NCBI RefSeq assembly: GCF_900096905.1
Contig: NZ_FMYI01000004.1
Span: forward strand, 171,247 to 235,246
DNA: 64,000 bases
DNA from: Pelagirhabdus alkalitolerans
GTDB taxonomy: Bacteria; Bacillota; Bacilli; Bacillales; Amphibacillaceae
Reading direction: 5' to 3'
In this document: piece after piece, positions 53,457-62,255 of the stretch
Numbering within the stretch: the stretch's first letter is position 1
How the letters are laid out: each line of letters starts with the position of its first letter
Position numbers and translations under genes: made by a program
Notes under the pieces: generated by a model
What the model was told of the DNA's origin: nothing
Seen by the model: only the letters and a program-made list of their open reading frames with translations
The model's database searches: none

Positions 53457-55094
53457 TTACATCATGCCGCCCATACCTGGCATTCCGCCACCCATGCCGC
53501 TCATGTCTGGTGCACCGCCAGATTCTTCTGGAATATCAGCAACAACCGCTTCAGTTGTTAGGAACATCGCTGCAACTGAACCAGCATTTTGTAGTGCTGA
53601 GCGCGTTACTTTAGTTGGGTCTACAATTCCTTTGTCGATCATGTTGACCCATTCGCCTGTTGCCGCATTGTAACCAACGCCAACATCTTCACCTTTAAGT
53701 TTTTCAACGATAATTGAACCTTCAAGGCCTGCGTTTTCAACGATTTGACGTACCGGTTCTTCAAGTGCACGAAGGACGATGCTAGCTCCTGTTTCCTCGT
53801 CACCTTCTAGGTCAAGGTCAGCTACTCTTGTATAAACATTCATCAGTGCTGTACCACCACCAGATACGATGCCTTCTTCTACTGCTGCACGCGTTGAGTT
53901 TAGAGCATCTTCAATACGAAGTTTACGTTCTTTCAGTTCAGTTTCTGTTGCTGCACCAACTTTAACGACAGCAACACCACCTGCTAATTTCGCTAGGCGC
54001 TCTTGTAATTTTTCTTTATCGAAATCAGATGTTGTTTCTTCTACTTGCGCACGGATTTGTTGAACGCGTGAAGAAATTGTTTCTGGGTTACCAGATCCTT
54101 CAACAATGGTTGTATCTTCTTTTGTTACAACAACTTTAGCCGCACGACCGAGTTGCTCTAATTGTGTTGATTTCAAGTCAAGACCTAAGTCTTCTGTAAT
54201 CACTTCGGCGCCTGTTAAAGTCGCGATATCTTCAAGCATTGCTTTACGGCGGTCACCGAATCCTGGTGCTTTAACAGCAACAGCATTAAATGTACCGCGA
54301 AGCTTGTTCACAACTAATGTTGCAAGTGCTTCTCCTTCGATATCATCAGCAATCATTAACAATGGCTTACCTTGTTGAACAACTTGTTCTAAAACAGGTA
54401 ATACTTCTTGAATGTTGTTGATTTTCTTATCCGTCACAAAGATGTATGGATCTTCTAGTACAGCTTCCATCTTATCTTGGTCACTAACCATGTATGGAGA
54501 TGCATAACCGCGATCGAACTGCATACCTTCTACAACTTCAAGCTCTGTGTTAAAACCTTTCGATTCTTCAATCGTAATAACACCATCATTACCTACACGT
54601 TCCATCGCTTCAGCGATCAGTTGACCGACTTCTTCATCAGCTGAGGAGATCGATGCAACTTGTGCAATTGAATCTCTACCTTCGATTGGTTTTGAGATTT
54701 TGCGTAATTCTTCTGTTGCAACTTCAACAGCTTTTTCAATACCGCGGCGTACGCCCACTGGATTCGCACCTGATGCGACGTTCTTCAATCCTTCTTGAAT
54801 CATCGCTTGTGCTAAGACAGTCGCAGTTGTTGTACCGTCACCTGCTACATCATTTGTTTGAGATGCGACTTCTGAAACGAGTTGTGCACCCATGTTTTCA
54901 AATTTATCTTCAAGTTCGATTTCTTTAGCAATGGTTACCCCATCATTTGTAATAAGAGGTGAGCCAAATTTTTTATCTAACACCACGTTGCGACCTTTAG
55001 GTCCAAGTGTTACTTTTACAGCGTCTGCTAGTGTATCTACCCCGCGCAACATTGCACGGCGTGCGTCTTCGCTAAATTTAATATCTTTTGCCAT
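53457..55094 (-). CDS. groEL: Chaperonin GroEL
   Basis: 545 residues, full length. It forms the double-ring protein-folding chamber with GroES. ATP-site motifs GDGTTTATVLAQ (~86) and VSGGGTALMNVY (~413) are intact and the C-terminus is the usual GGM repeat (GGMPGMGGMM). Ribosome site AAGGAGG before ATG. Second gene of the groESL operon, 43 bp after groES, controlled by CIRCE. Confidence 0.99.
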   Translation of the reverse strand: MAKDIKFSEDARRAMLRGVDTLADAVKVTLGPKGRNVVLDKKFGSPLITNDGVTIAKEIELEDKFENMGAQLVSEVASQTNDVAGDGTTTATVLAQAMIQEGLKNVASGANPVGVRRGIEKAVEVATEELRKISKPIEGRDSIAQVASISSADEEVGQLIAEAMERVGNDGVITIEESKGFNTELEVVEGMQFDRGYASPYMVSDQDKMEAVLEDPYIFVTDKKINNIQEVLPVLEQVVQQGKPLLMIADDIEGEALATLVVNKLRGTFNAVAVKAPGFGDRRKAMLEDIATLTGAEVITEDLGLDLKSTQLEQLGRAAKVVVTKEDTTIVEGSGNPETISSRVQQIRAQVEETTSDFDKEKLQERLAKLAGGVAVVKVGAATETELKERKLRIEDALNSTRAAVEEGIVSGGGTALMNVYTRVADLDLEGDEETGASIVLRALEEPVRQIVENAGLEGSIIVEKLKGEDVGVGYNAATGEWVNMIDKGIVDPTKVTRSALQNAGSVAAMFLTTEAVVADIPEESGGAPDMSGMGGGMPGMGGMM

Positions 55095-55137
55095 AATTAA
55101 ATTCCTCCTTAAAAATCGTTTATTTCATTATGATTTT

Positions 55138-55422
55138 TTAACCAATAACGGCTAAAATGTCATCTTCTCTTAAGATTAAGTATTCATTACCTTCATGCTT
55201 AAGTTCAGTTCCTGCATATTTTGCAAATACAACTTTATTGCCTTCTGAAACTTCTGGAGTGATTTTAGCACCGTTGTCTGCTACACGACCTGAACCAACA
55301 GCAACTACTTTTCCTTGTTGTGGTTTCTCTTTAGCAGAGTCTGGTAGGACAATCCCGCTTTTCGTTGTTTCTTCTTCTTCAATACGTTCGATAATAACTC
55401 GATCACCTAGTGGTTTTAACAT
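55138..55422 (-). CDS. groES: Co-chaperonin GroES
   Basis: 94 residues from ATG 55422 (GGAGGAGG upstream); the frame is open to 55440. MLKPLGDRVIIERIE start and the mobile loop region EEETTKSGIVLPDSAKEKP are typical. It caps GroEL rings. Confidence 0.98.
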   Translation of the reverse strand: MLKPLGDRVIIERIEEEETTKSGIVLPDSAKEKPQQGKVVAVGSGRVADNGAKITPEVSEGNKVVFAKYAGTELKHEGNEYLILREDDILAVIG

Positions 55423-55468
55423 ATTAAAAACCTCCTCCATATATTTTCATTTGTTAAATTTGTTCATT

Positions 55469-55495
55469 TTAGCACTCGACATTGTTGAGTGCTAA
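55469..55495 (-). promoter_or_regulatory. CIRCE element (HrcA operator)
   Basis: TTAGCACTC-N9-GAGTGCTAA, a perfect inverted repeat, in the leader of groESL. HrcA binds here and represses the operon until heat stress. Confidence 0.97.
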
Positions 55496-55505
55496 CACAA
55501 TTATT

Positions 55506-55534
55506 ATGATAATCAATTCACTTTTATTTTGCAA
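55506..55534 (-). promoter_or_regulatory. Sigma-A promoter of groESL
   Basis: Minus strand TTGCAA (55529-55534), 17-bp spacer, TATCAT (55506-55511), just upstream of CIRCE. Confidence 0.7.
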
Positions 55535-55678
55535 GAGATTTACTTAAATTTTTTTGCGATTGAGCTCGTTAAAATCGTGATGATTAGTAAGTATTGACAA
55601 GTATTATTTAATTATATTCAAGGAGTGTGGTAAAATACATCTGCATGTGTATGTTATCTATATGAGGAGGTTTTTAAT

Positions 55679-56398
55679 ATGACGAAACGTTATCTAGGTG
55701 TTATCCTAGTCTATGCGTTAGCCCAACTATCCGTCTTCCCTGTTGTGTTATTCCTAGAAGGGTTAGACTTAGCACCTGTTGTATATAGTAATATTGTGAT
55801 CGGTTGGCAGATTGCTAGTTTTGTTATTGCTTTGGTCGTTACTTTAATGTTGTTAAAATCAGAACGCGAACAACCTCGTGATCCTGATCGAGCAAGCACA
55901 ACCATGGTCGTTGTTTGGTCAATACTTGGCTTTTTAATGGCTATGTTCGGCCAAATGATCGCTAATATGATTCAAATATTTGTATTTGGAATTGAACAAC
56001 AGTCAGAAAACACCGCTCAAATTATGGAAATTGCACGAGCATTTCCAATCTTTATTATTATCATTGCGGTTATTGGCCCGATATTAGAGGAAATTATTTT
56101 TAGAAAGATTATTTTCGGAGAGCTTTACAAACGGACAAATTTCTTTATTGCTGGTACAATTTCAGGTATTGTGTTTGCATTGATTCATTTTGACTTTACA
56201 CATTTACTTGTTTACTTTGCAATGAGCTTCGTATTTGCATTTGTTTATGTTCAATCAAAACGAATTATTGTACCCATCATGGCACACGTCTTAATGAACA
56301 CATTTGTTGTGGTCGTACAACTATCGATTGATCCTGAAGAACTAGAAAACATGCTGGAACAAACAGCTCAAACATTATCGATCATTTTTGGAGGCTAG
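55679..56398 (+). CDS. CPBP-family intramembrane glutamic protease (YdiL-like)
   Basis: 239 residues, about six to eight membrane helices. Active-site motifs GPILEEIIFRKIIFG (EExxxR, ~140) and FALIHFDFTHLL (HxxxF...H) are intact. Family members cleave prenylated or other membrane substrates. The position beside groESL, next to a ydiK-like gene, equals ydiL of B. subtilis. Ribosome site ATGAGGAGG before ATG. Confidence 0.9.
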   Translation: MTKRYLGVILVYALAQLSVFPVVLFLEGLDLAPVVYSNIVIGWQIASFVIALVVTLMLLKSEREQPRDPDRASTTMVVVWSILGFLMAMFGQMIANMIQIFVFGIEQQSENTAQIMEIARAFPIFIIIIAVIGPILEEIIFRKIIFGELYKRTNFFIAGTISGIVFALIHFDFTHLLVYFAMSFVFAFVYVQSKRIIVPIMAHVLMNTFVVVVQLSIDPEELENMLEQTAQTLSIIFGG

Positions 56399-56407
56399 TT
56401 AAACTTT

Positions 56408-56617
56408 ATGCGTATTTCACCTTTGTTTAATGCGTTTGTCTATTTTTTAATTGGGTCTGTGTTTGTATACTTTGCCTATCAATCAATAGAAGATACGGTA
56501 TTAAATGGTATTACCATTCTATTAACGATTGTCGCAAGTCTTGAGTACGGAGCATCAATCCGATTAATTAAACTTCACAGGCGCATGAAACAACAAAACA
56601 ATCAAACGAAAAAATAA
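56408..56617 (+). CDS. ydiK: YdiK-like small membrane protein (DUF4305)
   Basis: 69 residues, two hydrophobic helices (~8-25 and 33-52) and a basic tail (RRMKQQNNQTKK). Matches YdiK of B. subtilis in size and position. Function unknown. Nine bp after the CPBP protease gene, GGAGG upstream; probably cotranscribed. Confidence 0.8.
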   Translation: MRISPLFNAFVYFLIGSVFVYFAYQSIEDTVLNGITILLTIVASLEYGASIRLIKLHRRMKQQNNQTKK

Positions 56618-56648
56618 TCAGAATGCCCATTGTGGCATTCTGATTATT
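56613..56648. terminator. Bidirectional intrinsic terminator
   Basis: Perfect 15-bp stem AATAATCAGAATGCC / GGCATTCTGATTATT with a 6-nt loop and T-runs on both sides, between ydiK and the convergent rex gene. Confidence 0.92.
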
Positions 56649-56651
56649 TTT

Positions 56652-57287
56652 TTACTCATCTACTGGGTAGTGTTTCATAAAGTATACGAGTGATTGAAGC
56701 TCAACTGCTAAATCGATATGATGAACACGTACACCTTCTGGAACGGTAATTCGTGCAGGTGTAAAGTTAAGAATCCCTTTAATACCAGAATCAATGAGCT
56801 CATCCGTAATTTGCTGAGCAACTGCTCCTGGTACTGTCAGAATTGCAGCTTGTACATTTTTAAGGCGCTCTGACAAATCACTAATATGATAAACTGTCAC
56901 ACCACCAATTTCTTGACCGACTTTCGACTTATCTGCATCAAACGCCATTTCAATCTTTGTGTTATTGTTTTTGGTGAAGTTATAATGTAAAAAAGCGGTT
57001 CCTAGATTACCAACACCAATTAATGCAACATTCGTTGTTTCATCTTGGTCTAATGTTTTTCTGAAAAAACCAAGTAAGTATTCAACATTATAGCCGTAGC
57101 CTTTTTTCCCTAACGCTCCAAAATATGAGAAATCTCGCCTGATCGTTGCTGAATCAACTTTTACAGCATCACTTAGTTCTTTTGACGACACTCTCGATTT
57201 ACCTTGTAAATGTAAGTTATTTAAAAAGCGATAGTATAATGGTAATCGCTTTGCTGTTGCTTGGGGTATTTTACTCTGATCTGCCAT
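56652..57287 (-). CDS. rex: Redox-sensing transcriptional repressor Rex
   Basis: 211 residues. N-terminal winged helix (~1-80, RVSSKELSDAVKVDSATIRRD), Rossmann NAD(H)-binding domain with VALIGVGNLGTAFLHY (~88), and C-terminal domain-swap helix. Rex represses fermentation and anaerobic respiration genes until NADH/NAD rises. In B. subtilis moaC and the tatY genes lie around rex; they are missing here. No Rex operator was seen in this window. Confidence 0.97.
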   Translation of the reverse strand: MADQSKIPQATAKRLPLYYRFLNNLHLQGKSRVSSKELSDAVKVDSATIRRDFSYFGALGKKGYGYNVEYLLGFFRKTLDQDETTNVALIGVGNLGTAFLHYNFTKNNNTKIEMAFDADKSKVGQEIGGVTVYHISDLSERLKNVQAAILTVPGAVAQQITDELIDSGIKGILNFTPARITVPEGVRVHHIDLAVELQSLVYFMKHYPVDE

Positions 57288-57496
57288 CCTACATTCTCCT
57301 CTTCAATTAAATTCAAACCAGTCTATATCAAGATTATTTATGCGCTACCTACAGTTTACCAAAATTAAACCGATCTGTCCTATAAAAATTACAGTCAATA
57401 GCCAGTATAACCAAATGAAAGCATTTAGGTATACTTATTTGCTTGCTAGTTACTTCTTAAGTACGATACACTTAGACAGGATGAGGTGAAAAAATA

Positions 57497-59434
57497 ATGA
57501 TACTTATGCAAATTAATCAATTAACAAAACAATTTGGGGCAGAAACAATTTTGAACCAAATTAAATTAGAAATAAAATCATATGATCGAATTGCGATTGT
57601 CGGTCGAAATGGTGCAGGTAAATCAACCCTACTTAAAATCATGTCTGGTCTGATGTCCTATGACGAAGGTGAAATTCATCGACCAAAAGAAGTCACGCTC
57701 GGATATTTAGATCAGCATTCTGGCCTTGAAACACATTTATCCATTTGGGATGAGATGTTAGAAGTTTTCAAACCATTAATAAAAGAAGAAAAGCATTTAC
57801 GTCAATTAGAAGAAAAAATGGGCGATCCCGATTTATTAGAAAACCCTAAACAATATGAACAACTGCTTCGACAATACGATCAACGTCAAATTGACTTTAA
57901 AGCTAAAGGAGGATATCAATATGAAGCCGATATTCGAAGTGTCCTTCATGGCTTGAATTTTCATGATTATGACTTTAATACACCGATCCACGAACTAAGT
58001 GGCGGACAAAAAACGCGTTTGGCGTTAGGTAAATTGCTTCTATCCAAACCCGATGTTCTTATTTTAGATGAACCGACGAACCACTTAGACATTGATACTT
58101 TAACATGGCTTGAAGGTTTTTTAAATAATTATCAAGGAGCCGTTGTCATTGTCTCTCACGACCGATACTTTCTTGATAAAACGGTGAACATTGTTTATGA
58201 ACTATCTAGACATCAGTCTAAGAAATTTATCGGAAATTACACGTCTTACTTGGAGCAAAAAGCACTCAACTATGAACAAGAACAAAAGGCATTTGAAAAG
58301 CAACAAGACGAAATTAAAAAGCTCGAAGACTTTGTTCAGCGAAATATCGCCCGCGCATCAACAACAAAACGCGCTCAAAGCAAACGTAAAAAGTTAGAAA
58401 AAATGGAGCGCCTTGATGCACCTAAAGGTGACGAAGCAAAAGCAACATTCCAATTTGATATTGAAAAAAGAAGTGGAAATGATGTTTTAAAGGTTAATCA
58501 GCTAAGTTATCGTTTTTCTGACAGTGAACAACCTGTTTTTGAAAATCTAAGTTTTCATGTCAATCGCGGCGATCGTATCGCGCTTGTTGGTCCTAACGGT
58601 GTTGGTAAAACAACGTTACTAAAAACAATTATTGGTGATTATCACGCAACATCTGGTGATATAAAGATGGGGACCAATGTTCAAATTGGCTATTATGACC
58701 AAGAGCAAGCAAAATTACATTCAAATAAATCAGTCTTGATGGAATTGTGGGATGATTACCCTCACATTAATGAAAAAGATATTCGTACGATTCTCGGAAA
58801 TTTCTTATTTTCAGGTGAAGATGTTTTAAAATCTGTTTATTCATTAAGCGGTGGAGAAAAAGCGAGACTAGCTTTATCCAAATTAATGATGCAAAAAGCG
58901 AATCTATTAATTCTAGATGAACCGACAAACCATTTAGACTTAGATAGTAAAGAAGTTTTAGAAGCAGCTTTAATTAACTATCCAGGTACAATTGTCTTCG
59001 TTTCTCACGACCGGTATTTTATTAATGAAATCGCAACACAAGTTCTTGAACAAGTTGAAGATCAGATGACCGTTTACTTAGGTGATTACGACTACTATGT
59101 TGAGAAAAAACAGGAAATGAAAGAAATTGCGGCATTAGAAGAACCGCAGATCGAAGAAAAAGATATTAGTGATGCAAAAGTTAATTTTCATGAAGAAAAA
59201 CAACGAAAACAAGAAGAAAGAAAACGTCAAAGACGTATCGAAGAAATTGAACAAGCGATCCAAGATAAAGAACAACAGTTTGAAGAAAATGAAGCATTGC
59301 TCTGTGAACCAGATATTTTTCAAGATCATAAAAAATCGTTAGAATTAACCGAAGAAAACAATCAATTAACTCAAGATATTGAAACGTTAATGGAAGAATG
59401 GGAACATCTTCAGCTATCACTGCCTACTGATTAA
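57497..59434 (+). CDS. ydiF: ABC-F family ATPase (YdiF-like)
   Basis: 645 residues, two ABC domains in one chain and no membrane helices. Walker A GRNGAGKS (~37) and GPNGVGKT (~367), signatures LSGGQKTRLALGK and LSGGEKARLALSK, Walker B LILDEPTNHLD twice. The interdomain linker (~240-310) and a charged C-terminal coiled coil (~545-640) are the parts that contact the ribosome in ABC-F proteins. Probably a translation factor; some relatives give antibiotic resistance. Ribosome site GAGGTG 8 nt before ATG. Confidence 0.92.
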   Translation: MILMQINQLTKQFGAETILNQIKLEIKSYDRIAIVGRNGAGKSTLLKIMSGLMSYDEGEIHRPKEVTLGYLDQHSGLETHLSIWDEMLEVFKPLIKEEKHLRQLEEKMGDPDLLENPKQYEQLLRQYDQRQIDFKAKGGYQYEADIRSVLHGLNFHDYDFNTPIHELSGGQKTRLALGKLLLSKPDVLILDEPTNHLDIDTLTWLEGFLNNYQGAVVIVSHDRYFLDKTVNIVYELSRHQSKKFIGNYTSYLEQKALNYEQEQKAFEKQQDEIKKLEDFVQRNIARASTTKRAQSKRKKLEKMERLDAPKGDEAKATFQFDIEKRSGNDVLKVNQLSYRFSDSEQPVFENLSFHVNRGDRIALVGPNGVGKTTLLKTIIGDYHATSGDIKMGTNVQIGYYDQEQAKLHSNKSVLMELWDDYPHINEKDIRTILGNFLFSGEDVLKSVYSLSGGEKARLALSKLMMQKANLLILDEPTNHLDLDSKEVLEAALINYPGTIVFVSHDRYFINEIATQVLEQVEDQMTVYLGDYDYYVEKKQEMKEIAALEEPQIEEKDISDAKVNFHEEKQRKQEERKRQRRIEEIEQAIQDKEQQFEENEALLCEPDIFQDHKKSLELTEENNQLTQDIETLMEEWEHLQLSLPTD

Positions 59435-59446
59435 TCGATCAGTAGG
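59423..59446 (+). terminator. Intrinsic terminator after ydiF
   Basis: 9-bp perfect stem CCTACTGAT / ATCAGTAGG, 6-nt loop, followed by TTTTT; overlaps the ydiF stop codon region. Confidence 0.88.
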
Positions 59447-59465
59447 TTTTTGTTAATAAACAGAC

Positions 59466-59627
59466 TTATGCACAGAATCATACCGCAATTTGATAGTTAT
59501 CAACGAACTTATACACATTATCCACAGATAACGAGCGATTTATCCACATTTTCTATCCACATACTCATGGTTATTATACCGTGTTTTAATAAAAATAATC
59601 CACATCATACCATTATGATGTGGATAA
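59466..59627. other. DnaA-box cluster between ydiF and tsaD
   Basis: Seven DnaA-box-like 9-mers in 162 bp. Plus strand: TTATGCACA 59466, TTATACACA 59509, TTATCCACA 59518, TTATCCACA 59540, CTATCCACA 59553 (one mismatch) and TAATCCACA 59596 (one mismatch). Minus strand: TTATCCACA 59619-59627. Five match TTATNCACA and three are the perfect consensus. The last two overlap the tsaD terminator. No dnaA, dnaN or AT-rich unwinding region is near, so this is a non-origin DnaA site, of the kind known to titrate or regulate DnaA. Confidence 0.85.
59598..59625 (-). terminator. Intrinsic terminator after tsaD
   Basis: 11-bp stem ATCCACATCAT / ATGATGTGGAT, 6-nt loop, followed on the minus strand by TATTTTTATT. 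It is built from two opposed DnaA-box-like sequences. Confidence 0.8.
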
Positions 59628-59630
59628 AGT

Positions 59631-60662
59631 TTAATTCTTACTATACATTTCAATATCTAAACCAGGATTTGCATTTAGATCCCATCCTGCTCGATAACCT
59701 TTTTCATAGGCGACCATACCAGCTGCACCGATCATCGCTGCATTGTCTGTACATAACCAAAGTGGTGGAATTTTGACTTGAATAGCACTTGAATCAAATC
59801 GATCTAAAAGTGCACTTCTCAAACCACTATTAGCAGCAACACCTCCAGCCACAATAATCTCTTTCACACCGTAATATTCTGCAGCACGATAGGTTTTCTC
59901 GACTAAAACATCCGTCACACTTGATTGAAAACTCGTTGCAATATCTGCAATCTCTACTGTTTCACCTTTTTGCTTCGCATTGTGAACAGTATTAATAACA
60001 GATGATTTTAAACCACTAAAGCTAAAATCAAAAGAACCCTCTTCTAACCATGCACGTGGGAAGTCAAATCGATCGACACCTTCTTGGGCAAGGCGATCAA
60101 TCTCAGGGCCACCTGGATAAGGTAAGTTTAAAGTACGTGCGACTTTATCGTACGCTTCACCTGCTGCATCATCTCTTGTTTCACCGATCACTTCAAAATC
60201 ATAATGATCGCGCATTAAAATCAACTCTGTATGACCACCTGAAACAACGAGTGCTAACAAAGGAAACGTAAACGGTTCTTGTAATTGATTTGCATAAATA
60301 TGACCGGCAATATGATGAACACCGATTAATGGCTTTTGATGGGCAAAAGCTAACGCCTTCGCTGTACTTACACCGACCAGTAAAGCTCCGACTAGTCCTG
60401 GTCCTTGTGTTACAGCAATCGCATCGATCGATTCCATTTCAAGGTTTGACTTGACAAAAGCCTCTTCCAATACATGTGTCATTTGTTCAACGTGATGTCG
60501 TGATGCAACTTCTGGCACCACACCACCAAAGCGTTTATGACTTTCAATTTGTGAAGCGACCACGTTAGAAACCACTTCGTTTCCATTTTTAATAATCGCG
60601 ACAGCTGTCTCATCACAACTTGTTTCAATTGCTAATATATATTGATCTTTTTTATCATTCAT
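59631..60662 (-). CDS. tsaD: tRNA N6-adenosine threonylcarbamoyltransferase TsaD
   Basis: 343 residues from ATG 60662, which overlaps the rimI stop (ATGA). ASKHA ATPase fold: ILAIETSCDETAVAI (phosphate 1), metal-binding His in SRHHVEQMTHVL (~113), VSGGHTELI, and GGVAANSGLR (~270). With TsaB and TsaE it transfers threonylcarbamoyl to A37 of ANN-decoding tRNAs. Last gene of the thiL-tsaE-tsaB-rimI-tsaD operon. Confidence 0.98.
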   Translation of the reverse strand: MNDKKDQYILAIETSCDETAVAIIKNGNEVVSNVVASQIESHKRFGGVVPEVASRHHVEQMTHVLEEAFVKSNLEMESIDAIAVTQGPGLVGALLVGVSTAKALAFAHQKPLIGVHHIAGHIYANQLQEPFTFPLLALVVSGGHTELILMRDHYDFEVIGETRDDAAGEAYDKVARTLNLPYPGGPEIDRLAQEGVDRFDFPRAWLEEGSFDFSFSGLKSSVINTVHNAKQKGETVEIADIATSFQSSVTDVLVEKTYRAAEYYGVKEIIVAGGVAANSGLRSALLDRFDSSAIQVKIPPLWLCTDNAAMIGAAGMVAYEKGYRAGWDLNANPGLDIEMYSKN

Positions 60663-61105
60663 AATTTCACCCACATAACGATTGCGTCCTCTTGATTATC
60701 TGTATAATATTGCTTGCGAATACCTGCTGGCTGTAAACCGAATTTTTTATAAAGGGATTGTGCCGTTTCGTTAGACTCACGAACTTCAAGCGATAATTGA
60801 TGAATGCCTCTCGCGATCGCTCGATTTAAAACATATTGAAATAACATTTTACCATAGCCTTTATTTCGATGACGTTTATCAATTGCTAAATTCGTAATCT
60901 GCGCATCATCAAATACGAACCATACGCCGCAAAAACCCACAATTTCTTGATCTTCTTCAATGACAAAGTAGTACGCAAATTTATTTTCTTCAATTTCTTT
61001 TAAGTAAATTTCTCGACTCCACGGCGTACTAAACGTTTCACGCTCAATCATTTCAACAGCATCTATATCTTTTCGATCCATATCACGAATAATGGGCTGG
61101 CTCAT
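60659..61105 (-). CDS. rimI: Ribosomal protein acetyltransferase-like RimI
   Basis: 148 residues from ATG 61105, overlapping the tsaB stop (ATGA), with AAAGGATGG upstream. GNAT fold with acetyl-CoA loop RHRNKGYGKMLFQYVL (~78) and C-terminal SLYKKFGLQPAGIRKQYY. In E. coli RimI acetylates ribosomal protein S18; in Bacillus it is a general N-terminal alanine acetylase candidate. Confidence 0.94.
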   Translation of the reverse strand: MSQPIIRDMDRKDIDAVEMIERETFSTPWSREIYLKEIEENKFAYYFVIEEDQEIVGFCGVWFVFDDAQITNLAIDKRHRNKGYGKMLFQYVLNRAIARGIHQLSLEVRESNETAQSLYKKFGLQPAGIRKQYYTDNQEDAIVMWVKL

Positions 61106-61794
61106 TTGGAACCATCCTTTTGGCTTTCCAACCATTTCGCTTCAGCCTCAACTAATCTCAAATACTGAGGAATAAGTGTATGCACATCATCTGGAGGATA
61201 TTCTTTTGACTCAATACCAAGTAAACCAGGCTGTGTGACATGAAATCCTTTAGGCGCAAAATGTGCATGTTCCTTTAATGATTCCTGGATCATGGACTCG
61301 TACAGTTCAATGTCAGGACTTACAAAAACAATCGGTACATCTAGTGTCGCTAAACGGTCTAACCAATCCGTCATTTTTATATTTTGTTCTTCAATTTCTA
61401 TTGTGCCGTCTGAGTTATACAAACCAGTAAACACTAAGCCGCGTCTGGCATCAAAAAACGGACATATTTTATAATCATACATCGTTAAACTGAGGGTTAA
61501 GATTTTTAAACTCGACAAACCCACAATTGGAATATCAAGTGACCATGCCATTGTTTTGGCAATCGATAGACCAATTCTTACCCCTGTATAAGAACCTGGA
61601 CCAATAGCCACCGCAATTTTTGATAATTGACTTGGTTCGATATTCGCATCTTTCATTAAGCGATCAATAGCCGGCATTAATCGGGTGGAATGTTTGTTTT
61701 TGTTAATTGATGTGTACGACGCTATAATTTGCTTATCTTTAACTAAAGCAATTCCCATCGCATCATTTGAAGTATCTATTGCAAGAATCGTCAT
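61102..61794 (-). CDS. tsaB: tRNA threonylcarbamoyladenosine complex subunit TsaB
   Basis: 230 residues. ASKHA fold like TsaD but catalytically inactive: ILAIDTSNDAMGIAL start and GPGSYTGVRIGLSIAKTMA (~67). It dimerises with TsaD and recruits TsaE. It overlaps tsaE by 4 bp. Confidence 0.96.
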   Translation of the reverse strand: MTILAIDTSNDAMGIALVKDKQIIASYTSINKNKHSTRLMPAIDRLMKDANIEPSQLSKIAVAIGPGSYTGVRIGLSIAKTMAWSLDIPIVGLSSLKILTLSLTMYDYKICPFFDARRGLVFTGLYNSDGTIEIEEQNIKMTDWLDRLATLDVPIVFVSPDIELYESMIQESLKEHAHFAPKGFHVTQPGLLGIESKEYPPDDVHTLIPQYLRLVEAEAKWLESQKDGSK

Positions 61795-62246
61795 CTAAAT
61801 AACTCCTTAGTAATATGTTTAAACATTCGACCAACAGGCCTCAAAATAATTTGACGGTGATCATCCTGCCCTTTTTTTATTTCTATGTTCAAACGTTCTT
61901 CTGGTAAGAAATGCTCAATATATTGTGGCCATTCCACAACAGTTACGCCTCCGTCTGTAAAATACTCATCAAAACCAATATCTTCATGACTTTCCTCTAA
62001 ACGATAAGCGTCAATGTGATGAAATGGGATTTCACCTTGATACGACTTAACGATCGTAAACGTTGGTGAGTTAATCGTTCTTTTTACACCTAAACCTTCA
62101 CCTAGCCCTTTTGTGAATGTTGTTTTCCCTGCACCTAAATCACCTGTTAGTGTCACAACATCATTTGGCCTTAGCAAATAACCAAGCTTTCGTGCAACTT
62201 GTTGTGTCTCTAATGGTGTATGTGTGTTAATTAATTGTTCATCCAT
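61791..62246 (-). CDS. tsaE: tRNA threonylcarbamoyladenosine complex ATPase TsaE
   Basis: 151 residues from ATG 62246, 6 nt after AGGTG; a GTG at 62255 directly after the thiL stop is also possible. Walker A GDLGAGKTTFTKGL (~37), switch motif NSPTFTIV and HIDAYRLEE. It drives turnover of the TsaBD complex by ATP hydrolysis. Confidence 0.96.
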   Translation of the reverse strand: MDEQLINTHTPLETQQVARKLGYLLRPNDVVTLTGDLGAGKTTFTKGLGEGLGVKRTINSPTFTIVKSYQGEIPFHHIDAYRLEESHEDIGFDEYFTDGGVTVVEWPQYIEHFLPEERLNIEIKKGQDDHRQIILRPVGRMFKHITKELFR

Positions 62247-62255
62247 TAAAATCAC

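Noticed and set aside
53379..53614. Plus-strand open frames across the groEL 3' end
   Set aside because: They are shadows of groEL and the adjacent hairpin repeat, with no ribosome site or protein-like composition.
59466..59627. Chromosomal replication origin
   Set aside because: DnaA boxes are dense, but there is no dnaA, dnaN, recF or gyr gene nearby and no clear AT-rich unwinding element; an oriC-independent DnaA cluster fits better.
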